Assembly (NCBI GenBank): GCA_030035585.1 | Contig: CM057463.1 | Span: 141,206,736-141,270,735, forward strand | Direction of reading: 5' to 3' | Source of the DNA: Dugong dugon | Lineage: Eukaryota; Chordata; Mammalia; Sirenia; Dugongidae | DNA length: 64,000 nucleotides | In this document: piece by piece, positions 1 to 9,314 of the stretch | Layout of the letters: each line of letters starts with the position of its first letter | Position numbering within the stretch: position 1 is the stretch's first letter | Program-made: the position numbers and the translations under genes | Notes under the pieces: model-generated | Database searches by the model: none | Told to the model about the DNA's origin: nothing | Seen by the model: only the letters and a program-made list of their open reading frames with translations

Positions 1-432
1 ATACGCTTTATCCACGTAGACAATGCACAGGCAACTTTCTTAGGCATGTAACACAGAGGGACTTTCCAACACAGAAAGTGAATCGTGCTCCGTTCCTCCC
101 CAGACTGAGAGCAACAAGCTCTTGCTTTCTCTTTCAGGCAGGGAAGAAGCTACATGCTCGTGTTAGGCACACAAGCTATAGTCAGCAAATCTGAACCTCT
201 TCTATTGTCCTCTAGCTGAAAGCACACAATCTACCTGTCTGGCTTTGAAAGCCAACAGTACCATCATTCCCTGGCATGCAAACTTCCCTTAGAAACCCAG
301 GGGATACAAATACTTGCTGGGCCTGCACCGTCCAGCCTTCTCCCACTCAGAGAACATTGGCGAAAGCAGCTTTGCTGGGCGGACTCTTTCCTCTAAGAAA
401 ACTGAAAACTTAAGTAGATTCAGTTAAGCAGC
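1..432 (+). repeat. Partial C monomer (t2 tail), window edge
   Basis: The 3' part of a C-type monomer. It begins inside the middle segment at the C-specific CCACGTAGAC and carries a t2 tail (CAAGCTATAGTC, CAAATCTGAACC). A private G-to-A change lies near 220 (GAAAGCACAC). The array therefore continues to the left of the window. Confidence 0.95.
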
Positions 433-564
433 TTGAAGGAGAACGCTGTATTTTCCTATGTCTTTAATGTGGTGAATGGGGAACTTACAATTGCTGCTAA
501 CAAAGTTTCTACTCAGCACAACTACGGTTTTGCCTCCTTCGCGTTCCAGAATGGGATAAACGCG

Positions 565-850
565 GTTTCTCTTCTCCTTTAGCGATACCGTGTGTAAAGC
601 CCTATTCTCAGCTTCGCAGCACAGAATGCCTCGAGGAATGCATGCTGGAAAGTCTGAACGGCTTCAACTACTTGAAAGGGAGAAAAGTCATACGCTTTAT
701 CCAGGTAGACAATGCACAGGCAACTTTCTTAGGCATGTAACACAGAGGGACTTTCCAACACAGAAAGTGAATCGTGCTCCGTTCCTCCCCAGACTGAGAG
801 CAACAAGCTCTTGCTTTCTCTTTCAGGCAGGGAAGAAGCTACATGCTCGT
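565..850 (+). other. Exon-like segment with splice-site-like borders
   Basis: Representative A copy. A pyrimidine-rich CTCTTCTCCTTTAG ends at 582. Position 583 starts a 122-nt segment ending CAG at 704, followed by GTAGAC. A second run, CTTTCTCTTTCAG, ends at 826, so 705-826 looks like a 122-nt mini-intron (GT...AG). The frame ATA...CAG (585-704, 40 codons) would continue after splicing for 25 codons to a TAG. C monomers have CAC before GT instead of CAG, and many A copies have GTAGGC. No coding origin is recognised; chance is plausible. Confidence 0.25.
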
Positions 851-1077
851 GTTAGGCACACAAGCTTTAGTCAGCAAATCGGAACCTCTTCTATTGTCCT
901 CTAGCTGTCTACCTGTCTGGCTTTGAAAGCCAACAGTACCATCATTCCCTGGCATGCAAACTTCCCTTAGAAACCCAGGGGATACAAATACTTGCTGGGC
1001 CTGCACCGTCCAGCCTTCTCCCACTCAGAGAACATTGGCGAAAGCAGCTTTGCTGGGCGGACTCTTTCCTCTAAGAA

Positions 1078-1103
1078 AACTGAAAACTTAAGTAGATTCA
1101 GTT
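1078..1103. repeat. Nested dyad conserved in all monomer classes
   Basis: Representative copy. AACTGAA (1078-1084) and TTCAGTT (1097-1103) are perfect inverted 7-bp arms. They flank the 8-bp palindrome ACTTAAGT (1086-1093). It is followed at once by AAGCAGCTT, another perfect odd dyad. The block is the same in the A, B and C classes just upstream of the head modules. It could extrude as a small cruciform or bind a dimeric protein; neither is shown by sequence. Confidence 0.7.
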
Positions 1104-1307
1104 AAGCAGCTTGAAGGAGAACCTTGTATTTTCCTATGTCTTTCATGTGGTGAATGGGGAACTTAGAATTGCTGCTAACAAAGTTTCTACTCAGCACAAC
1201 TACGGTTTTGCCTTCTTCGCGTTCCAGAATGGGAGAAACGCGGTTTCCTTCTCCTTTAGCGGTACCGTCTGTAAAGCCCTAATCTCAGCTTCGCAGCACA
1301 GAATGCC

Positions 1308-1324
1308 TCCCGGATTGATGGAAA
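1308..1324 (-). promoter_or_regulatory. CENP-B-box-like word, B monomers only
   Basis: Representative copy. On the minus strand the core reads TTCCATCAATCCGGG. Against the essential CENP-B positions (TTCG N4 A N2 CGGG) it matches 8 of 9; the miss is the G of TTCG. It lies 198 bp into each of the 29 B monomers (for example 4042, 6091, 15681, 33445, 63558). At the aligned site C monomers match 5 of 9. By hand estimate an 8/9 match on either strand of one monomer has about a 15 percent chance, so this is suggestive only. Confidence 0.3.
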
Positions 1325-1419
1325 GTCTGAACGGCTTCAACTACTTGAAAGGGAGAAAAGTCATACGCTTTATTCAGGTAGACAATGCACAGGCAACTTT
1401 CTTAGGCATGTAACCCAGA

Positions 1420-1444
1420 GGGACTTTCCAACACAGAAAGTGAA
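1420..1444 (+). promoter_or_regulatory. NF-kappaB consensus word plus adjacent IRF-like word (one per monomer)
   Basis: Representative copy. GGGACTTTCC (1420-1429) matches the NF-kappaB consensus GGGRNNYYCC exactly and is the classic kappa-enhancer form. After the 6-bp spacer AACACA comes GAAAGTGAA (1436-1444), which matches the GAAANNGAA core bound by IRF factors. Other copies include 58-67, 747-756 and 63669-63678. The pair recurs in every monomer I inspected, about 684 bp apart. Three C/A(t3) copies have GGAACTTTCC (24674, 30823, 43152). Occupancy is unproven; this is sequence matching only. Confidence 0.5.
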
Positions 1445-1581
1445 TCGTGCTCCGTTCCTCCCCAGACTGAGAGCAACAAGCGCTTGCTTTCTCTTTCAGG
1501 CAGGGAAGAAGCTACAGGCTCCTGTAAAGCATACAAGCTTTAGTCAGCAAAACTGAACCTCTTCTGCTGTCCTCTAGCTGA

Positions 1582-1639
1582 AGGCAGACAATCTGCCTGT
1601 TTGGCTTTGAAAGCCAGTAATACCTTCATTCCCTGGTAT
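1582..1639. repeat. Triple hairpin cluster in t3 tails
   Basis: Representative copy in the B monomer at 1111. Three consecutive inverted repeats occur. AGGCAGA-CAA-TCTGCCT (1582-1598) has a 7-bp stem and a 3-nt loop. TGGCTTT-G-AAAGCCA (1602-1616) has 7-bp arms. ATACC-N10-GGTAT (1620-1639) has a 5-bp stem. The middle dyad is shared by all classes. The first is degraded in t2 and its left arm is deleted in t1. The third exists as GTACC-N10-GGTAC in t1c and is broken in t1a, t1b and t2. Confidence 0.7.
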
Positions 1640-2480
1640 GCGAAATTCCCTTGGAAATCCAGGGGATTCAAATACTTGCTAGGCCTGCACTCTCCAGCCT
1701 TCTCCCACTCAGGGAACATTGGAGAAAGCAGCTTGTGCTGGGCAGACTCTTTCTTGTAACAAAACTGAAAACTTAAGTAGATTCAGTTAAGCAGCTTGAA
1801 GGAGAAGGCTGTCTTTTGCTTTCTCTTTCATATGGTGAATAGGAAACTAAAACTCACTGCTAACAAATGTTTTACTCAGGAGAAGTACGGTTTTGCCTCG
1901 TTAGCCTTCCAGAATGGGAGAAACGCGGTTTCTCTTCTCCTTTAGCGATACCGTGTGTAAAGCCCTATTCTCAGCTTCGCAGCACAGAATGCCTCGAGGA
2001 ATGCTGGAAAGTCTGAACGGCTTCAACTACTTGAAAGGGAGAAAAGTCATACGCTTTATCCACGTAGACAATGCACAGGCAACTTTCTTAGGCATGTAAC
2101 ACAGAGGGACTTTCCAACACAGAAAGTGAATGGTGCTCCGTTCCTCCCCAGACTGAGAGCAACAAGCTCTTGCTTTCTCTTTCAGGCAGGGAAGAAGCTA
2201 CATGCTCGTGTTAGGCACACAAGCTATAGTCAGCAAATCTGAACCTCTTCTATTGTCCTCTAGCTGAAGGCACACACTCTACCTGTCTGGCTTTGAAAGC
2301 CAACAGTACCATCATTCCCTGGCATGCAAACTTCCCTTAGAAACCCAGGGGATACAAATACTTGCTGGGCCTGCACCGTCCAGCCTTCTCCCACTCAGAG
2401 AACATTGGAGAAAGCAGCTTTGCTGGGCGGACTCTTTCCTCTAAGAAAACTGAAAACTTAAGTAGATTCAGTTAAGCAGC

Positions 2481-3165
2481 TTGAAGGAGAACGCTGTATT
2501 TTCCTATGTCTTTCATGTGGTGAATGGGGAACTTACAATTGCTGCTAACAAAATTTCTACTCAGCACAACTACGGTTTTGCCTCCTTCGCGTTCCAGAAT
2601 GGGAGAAACGCGGTTTCTCTTCTCCTTTAGCGATACCGTGTGTAAAGCCCTATTCTCAGCTTCGCAGCACAGAATGCCTCGAGGAATGCTGGAAAGTCTG
2701 AACGGCTTCAACTACTTGAAAGGGAGAAAAGTCATACGCTTTATCCACGTAGACAATGCACAGGCAACTTTCTTAGGCATGTAACCCAGAGGGACTTTCC
2801 AACACAGAAAGTGAATCGTGCTCCGTTCCTCCCCAGACTGAGAGCAACAAGCTCTTGCTTTCTCTTTCAGGCAGGGAAGAAGCTACATGCTCGTGTTAGG
2901 CACACAAGCTATAGTCAGCAAATCTGAACCTCTTCTATTGTCCTCTAGCTGAAGGCACACAATCTACCTGTCTGGCTTTGAAAGCCAACAGTACCATCAT
3001 TCCCTGGCATGCAAACTTCCCTTAGAAACCCAGGGGATACAAATACTTGCTGGGCCTGCACCGTCCAGCCTTCTCCCACTCAGAGAACATTGGCGAAAGC
3101 AGCTTTGCTGGGCGGACTCTTTCCTCTAAGAAAACTGAAAACTTAAGTAGATTCAGTTAAGCAGC
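2481..3165 (+). repeat. Extra chimeric monomer: A head joined to C middle and tail
   Basis: This 685-bp monomer begins as A (ACGCTGTATTTTCC, TTTCATGTGG, AAAATTTCT). It switches to C by GGGAGAAACGCGG, then has the short GGAATGCTGG, CCACGTAG and a t2 tail. The switch lies within the long stretch shared by A and C around the TTCCAGAATGGGA word. It sits between a complete HOR and the next A, so it is an insertion of one monomer relative to A-B-C. Confidence 0.93.
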
Positions 3166-5218
3166 TTGAAGGAGAACGCTGTATTTTCCTATGTCTTTCA
3201 TGTGGTGAATGGGGAACTTACAATTGCTGCTAACAAAATTTCTACTCAGCACAACTACGGTTTTGCCTCCTTCGCGTTCCAGAATGGGATAAACGCGGTT
3301 TCTCTTCTCCTTTAGCGATACCGTGTGTAAAGCCCTATTCTGAGCTTCGCAGCACAGAATGCCTCGAGGAATGCATGCTGGAATGTCTGAACGGCTTCAA
3401 CTACTTGAAAGGGAGAAAAGTCATACGCTTTATCCAGGTAGGCAATGCACAGGCAACTTTCTTAGGCATGTAACACAGAGGGACTTTCCAACACAGAAAG
3501 TGAATCGTGCTCCGTTCCTCCCCAGACTGAGAGCAACAAGCTCTTGCTTTCTCTTTCAGGCAGGGAAGAAGCTACATGCTCGTGTTAGGCACACAAGCTT
3601 TAGTCAGCAAATCGGAACCTCTTCTATTGTCCTCTAGCTGTCTACCTGTCTGGCTTTGAAAGCCAACAGTACCATCATTCCCTGACATGCAAACTTCCCT
3701 TAGAAACCCAGAGGTTACAAATACTTGCTGGGCCTGCACTCTCCAGCCTTCTCCCACTCAGAGAACATTGGCGAAAGCAGCTTTGCTGGGCGGACTCTTT
3801 CCTCTAAGAAAACTGAAAACTTAAGTAGATTCAGTTAAGCAGCTTGAAGGAGAACCTTGTATTTTCCTATGTCTTTCATGTGGTGAATGGGGAACTTAGA
3901 ATTGCTGCTAACAAAGTTTCTACTCAGCACAACTACGGTTTTGCCTTCTTCGCGTTCCAGAATGGGAGAAACGCTGTTTCCTTCTCCTTTAGCGGTACCG
4001 TCTGTAAAGCCCTAATCTCAGCTTCGCAGCACAGAATGCCTCCCGGATTGATGGAAAGTCTGAACGGCTTCAACTACTTGAAAGGGAGAAAAGTCATACG
4101 CTTTATTCAGGTAGACAATGCACAGGCAACTTTCTTAGGCATGTAACCCAGAGGGACTTTCCAACACAGAAAGTGAATCGTGCTCCGTTCCTCCCCAGAC
4201 TGAGAGCAACAAGCGCTTGCTTTCTCTTTCAGGCAGGGAAGAAGCTACAGGCTCCTGTAAAGCATACAAGCTTTAGTCAGCAAAACTGAACCTCTTCTGC
4301 TGTCCTCTAGCTGAAGGCAGACAATCTGCCTGTTTGGCTTTGAAAGCCAGTAATACCTTCATTCCCTGGTATGCGAAATTCCCTTGGAAATCCAGGGGAT
4401 TCAAATACTTGCTAGGCCTGCACTCTCCAGCCTTCTCCCACTCAGGGAACATTGGAGAAAGCAGCTTGTGCTGGGCAGACTCTTTCTTGTAACAAAACTG
4501 AAAACTTAAGTAGATTCAGTTAAGCAGCTTGAAGGAGAAGGCTGTCTTTTGCTTTCTCTTTCATATGGTGAATAGGAAACTAAAACTCACTGCTAACAAA
4601 TGTTTTACTCAGGAGAAGTACGGTTTTGCCTCGTTAGCCTTCCAGAATGGGAGAAACGCGGTTTCTCTTCTCCTTTAGCGATACCGTGTGTAAAGCCCTA
4701 TTCTCAGCTTCGCAGCACAGAATGCCTCGAGGAATGCATGCTGGAAAGTCTGAACGGCTTCAACTACTTGAAAGGGAGAAAAGTCATACGCTTTATCCAG
4801 GTAGACAATGCACAGGCAACTTTCTTAGGCATGTAACAGAGAGGGACTTTCCAACACAGAAAGTGAATCGTGCTCCGTTCCTCCCCAGACTGAGAGCAAC
4901 AAGCTCTTGCTTTCTCTTTCAGGCAGGGAAGAAGCTACAGGCTCCTGTAAAGCATACAAGCTTTAGTCAGCAAAACTGAACCTCTTCTGCTGTCCTCTAG
5001 CTGAAGGCAGACAATCTGCCTGTTTGGCTTTGAAAGCCAGTAATACCTTCATTCCCTGGTATGCGAAATTCCCTTGGAAATCCAGGGGATTCAAATACTT
5101 GCTAGGCCTGCACTCTCCAGCCTTCTCCCACTCAGGGAACATTGGAGAAAGCAGCTTGTGCTGGGCAGACTCTTTCTTGTAACAAAACTGAAAACTTAAG
5201 TAGATTCAGTTAAGCAGC
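3166..5218 (+). repeat. HOR unit A-B-C(t3), 2053 bp
   Basis: A 3166-3843 (t1b: CCTGACATGC, GAGGTTAC, CTCTCCAG), B 3844-4528, then 4529-5218 (690 bp), which has a C head, an A-like middle (GAATGCATGCTGG, CCAGGTAGAC) and a t3 tail instead of t2. Private changes occur at 3342, 3384, 3975 and 4839. Confidence 0.94.
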
Positions 5219-7262
5219 TTGAAGGAGAAGGCTGTCTTTTGCTTTCTCTTTCATATGGTGAATAGGAAACTAAAACTCACTGCTAACAAATGTTTTACTC
5301 AGGAGAAGTACGGTTTTGCCTCGTTAGCCTTCCAGAATGGGAGAAACGCGGTTTCTCTTCTCCTTTAGCGATACCGTGTGTAAAGCCCTATTCTCAGCTT
5401 CGCAGCACAGAATGCCTCGAGGAATGCATGCTGGAAAGTCTGAACGGCTTCAACTACTTGAAAGGGAGAAAAGTCATACGCTTTATCCAGGTAGACAATG
5501 CACAGGCAACTTAGGCATGTAACACAGAGGGACTTTCCAACACAGAAAGTGAATCGTGCTCCGTTCCTCCCCAGACTGAGAGCAACAAGCTCTTGCTTTC
5601 TCTTTCAGGCAGGGAAGAAGCTACATGCTCGTGTTAGGCACACAAGCTTTAGTCAGCAAATCGGAACCTCTTCTATTGTCCTCTAGCTGTCTACCTGTCT
5701 GGCTTTGAAAGCCAACAGTACCATCATTCCCTGGCATGCAAACTTCCCTTAGAAACCCAGGGGATACAAATACTTGCTGGGCCTGCACCGTCCAGCCTTC
5801 TCCCACTCAGAGAACATTGGCGAAAGCAGCTTTGCTGGGCGGACTCTTTCCTCTAAGAAAACTGAAAACTTAAGTAGATTCAGTTAAGCAGCTTGAAGGA
5901 GAACCTTGTATTTTCCTATGTCTTTCATGTGGTGAATGGGGAACTTAGAATTGCTGCTAACAAAGTTTCTACTCAGCACAACTACGGTTTTGCCTTCTTC
6001 GCGTTCCAGAATGGGAGAAACGCGGTTTCCTTCTCCTTTAGCGGTACCGTCTGTAAAGCCCTAATCTCAGCTTCGCAGCACAGAATGCCTCCCGGATTGA
6101 TGGAAAGTCTGAACGGCTTCAACTACTTGAAAGGGAGAAAAGTCATACGCTTTATTCAGGTAGACAATGCACAGGCAACTTTCTTAGGCATGTAACCCAG
6201 AGGGACTTTCCAACACAGAAAGTGAATCGTGCTCCGTTCCTCCCCAGACTGAGAGCAACAAGCTCTTGCTTTCTCTTTCAGGCAGGGAAGAAGCTACAGG
6301 CTCCTGTAAAGCATACAAGCTTTAGTCAGCAAAACTGAACCTCTTCTGCTGTCCTCTAGCTGAAGGCAGACAATCTGCCTGTTTGGCTTTGAAAGCCAGT
6401 AATACCTTCATTCCCTGGTATGCGAAATTCCCTTGGAAATCCAGGGGATTCAAATACTTGCTAGGCCTGCACTCTCCAGCCTTCTCCCACTCAGGGAACA
6501 TTGGAGAAAGCAGCTTGTGCTGGGCAGACTCTTTCTTGTAACAAAACTGAAAACTTAAGTAGATTCAGTTAAGCAGCTTGAAGGAGAAGGCTGTCTTTTG
6601 CTTTCTCTTTCATATGGTGAATAGGAAACTAAAACTCACTGCTAACAAATGTTTTACTCAGGAGAAGTACGGTTTTGCCTCGTTAGCCTTCCAGAATGGG
6701 AGAAACGCGGTTTCTCTTCTCCTTTAGCGATACCGTGTGTAAAGCCCTATTCTCAGCTTCGCAGCACAGAATGCCTCGAGGAATGCTGGAAAGTCTGAAC
6801 GGCTTCAACTACTTGAAAGGGAGAAAAGTCATACGCTTTATCCACGTAGACAATGCACAGGCAACTTTCTTAGGCATGTAACACAGAGGGACTTTCCAAC
6901 ACAGAAAGTGAATCGTGCTCCGTTCCTCCCCAGACTGAGAGCAACAAGCTCTTGCTTTCTCTTTCAGGCAGGGAAGAAGCTACATGCTCGTGTTAGGCAC
7001 ACAAGCTATAGTCAGCAAATCTGAACCTCTTCTATTGTCCTCTAGCTGAAGGCACACAATCTACCTGTCTGGCTTTGAAAGCCAACAGTACCATCATTCC
7101 CTGGCATGCAAACTTCCCTTAGAAACCCAGGGGATACAAATACTTGCTGGGCCTGCACCGTCCAGCCTTCTCCCACTCAGAGAACATTGGCGAAAGCAGC
7201 TTTGCTGGGCGGACTCTTTCCTCTAAGAAAACTGAAAACTTAAGTAGATTCAGTTAAGCAGC
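5219..7262 (+). repeat. HOR unit C/A(t1)-B-C, 2044 bp with a 4-bp deletion
   Basis: The first monomer, 5219-5892, is only 674 bp: C head, A-like middle and t1a tail. It has a unique 4-bp deletion next to 5510 (CAACTTAGG where all other copies have CAACTTTCTTAGG). B 5893-6577 and C 6578-7262 are standard. Confidence 0.94.
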
Positions 7263-9314
7263 TTGAAGGAGAACGCTGTATTTTCCTATGTCTTTAATGT
7301 GGTGAATGGGGAACTTACAATTGCTGCTAACAAAGTTTCTACTCAGCACAACTACGGTTTTGCCTCCTTCGCGTTCCAGAATGGGATAAACGCGGTTTCT
7401 CTTCTCCTTTAGCGATACCGTGTGTAAAGCCCTATTCTCAGCTTCGCAGCACAGAATGCCTCGAGGAATGCATGCTGGAAAGTCTGAACGGCTTCAACTA
7501 CTTGAAAGGGAGAAAAGTCATACGCTTTATCCAGGTAGACAATGCACAGGCAACTTTCTTAGGCATGTAACACAGAGGGACTTTCCAACACAGAAAGTGA
7601 ATCGTGCTCCGTTCCTCCCCAGACTGAGAGCAACAAGCTCTTGCTTTCTCTTTCAGGCAGGGAAGAAGCTACATGCTCGTGTTAGGCACACAAGCTTTAG
7701 TCAGCAAATCGGAACCTCTTCTATTGTCCTCTAGCTGTCTACCTGTCTGGCTTTGAAAGCCAACAGTACCATCATTCCCTGGCATGCAAACTTCCCTTAG
7801 AAACCCAGGGGATACAAATACTTGCTGGGCCTGCACCGTCCAGCCTTCTCCCACTCAGAGAACATTGGCGAAAGCAGCTTTGCTGGGCGGACTCTTTCCT
7901 CTAAGAAAACTGAAAACTTAAGTAGATTCAGTTAAGCAGCTTGAAGGAGAACCTTGTATTTTCCTATGTCTTTCATGTGGTGAATGGGGAACTTAGAATT
8001 GCTGCTAACAAAGTTTCTACTCAGCACAACTACGGTTTTGCCTTCTTCGCGTTCCAGAATGGGAGAAACGCGGTTTCCTTCTCCTTTAGCGGTACCGTCT
8101 GTAAAGCCCTAATCTCAGCTTCGCAGCACAGAATGCCTCCCGGATTGATGGAAAGTCTGAACGGCTTCAACTACTTGAAAGGGAGAAAAGTCATACGCTT
8201 TATTCAGGTAGACAATGCACAGGCAACTTTCTTAGGCATGTAACCCAGAGGGACTTTCCAACACAGAAAGTGAATCGTGCTCCGTTCCTCCCCAGACTGA
8301 GAGCAACAAGCTCTTGCTTTCTCTTTCAGGCAGGGAAGAAGCTACAGGCTCCTGTAAAGCATACAAGCTTTAGTCAGCAAAACTGAACCTCTTCTGCTGT
8401 CCTCTAGCTGAAGGCAGACAATCTGCCTGTTTGGCTTTGAAAGCCAGTAATACCTTCATTCCCTGGTATGCGAAATTCCCTTGGAAATCCAGGGGATTCA
8501 AATACTTGCTAGGCCTGCACTCTCCAGCCTTCTCCCACTCAGGGAACATTGGAGAAAGCAGCTTGTGCTGGGCAGACTCTTTCTTGTAACAAAACTGAAA
8601 ACTTAAGTAGATTCAGTTAAGCAGCTTGAAGGAGAAGGCTGTCTTTTGCTTTCTCTTTCATATGGTGAATAGGAAACTAAAACTCACTGCTAACAAATGT
8701 TTTACTCAGGAGAAGTACGGTTTTGCCTCGTTAGCCTTCCAGAATGGGAGAAACGCGGTTTCTCTTCTCCTTTAGCGATACCGTGTGTAAAGCCCTATTC
8801 TCAGCTTCGCAGCACAGAATGCCTCGAGGAATGCATGCTGGAAAGTCTGAACGGCTTCAACTACTTGAAAGGGAGAAAAGTCATACGCTTTATCCAGGTA
8901 GACAATGCACAGGCAACTTTCTTAGGCATGTAACACAGAGGGACTTTCCAACACAGAAAGTGAATCGTGCTCCGTTCCTCCCCAGACTGAGAGCAACAAG
9001 CTCTTGCTTTCTCTTTCAGGCAGGGAAGAAGCTACATGCTCGTGTTAGGCACACAAGCTATAGTCAGCAAATCTGAACCTCTTCTATTGTCCTCTAGCTG
9101 AAGGCACACAATCTACCTGTCTGGCTTTGAAAGCCAACAGTACCATCATTCCCTGGCATGCAAACTTCCCTTAGAAACCCAGGGGATACAAATACTTGCT
9201 GGGCCTGCACCGTCCAGCCTTCTCCCACTCAGAGAACATTGGCGAAAGCAGCTTTGCTGGGCGGACTCTTTCCTCTAAGAAAACTGAAAACTTAAGTAGA
9301 TTCAGTTAAGCAGC
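7263..9314 (+). repeat. HOR unit A-B-C', 2052 bp
   Basis: A 7263-7940 (t1a), B 7941-8625, C' 8626-9314 (689 bp). C' keeps a C head and t2 tail but carries the A-like middle with the extra ATGC and CCAGGTAGAC. It is therefore a C/A/C mosaic with an internal converted patch. Confidence 0.95.

Larger units (their letters stand above)
433..2480 (+). repeat. HOR unit A-B-C, canonical 2048 bp
   Basis: A 433-1110 (678 bp, t1a), B 1111-1795 (685 bp, t3), C 1796-2480 (685 bp, t2). This is the reference layout used here. The A head has TTTAATGTGG and AAAGTTTCT, the subtype also seen at 7263, 9315, 14805, 37375, 54478 and 60630. The C copy has private changes at 2132 and 2277. Confidence 0.96.

Noticed and set aside
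590..904. Recurrent open frames of 60-117 codons on both strands (for example 590-904, 839-1024, 1111-1413, 4647-4979)
   Set aside because: They repeat because the satellite repeats, several start only at GTG or TTG, they overlap in different frames, and none resembles a known protein. Not annotated as genes.
1300..1330. A functional, perfect CENP-B box
   Set aside because: CGGG (minus strand) was noticed only in B monomers and the paired TTCG is TTCC there, so no perfect box was found; reported only as a near-match.
1602..1616. NFI site from TTGGC...GCCA
   Set aside because: The half-sites are 7 bp apart; NFI needs 5. Kept only as a dyad.
1638..1670. Second kappaB-like or STAT-like word in t3 (GGAAATCC, GGGGATTC, TTCCCTTGGAA)
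   Set aside because: GGGGATTCAA misses the final CC, TTC and GAA are 5 bp apart rather than 3 or 4, and these words are not conserved in t1 and t2.
2472..2784. Longer opposed open frames around 2472-2711 (minus) and 2524-2784 (plus)
   Set aside because: They exist only because the A/C chimeric junction joins frames; no start context or homology supports coding.
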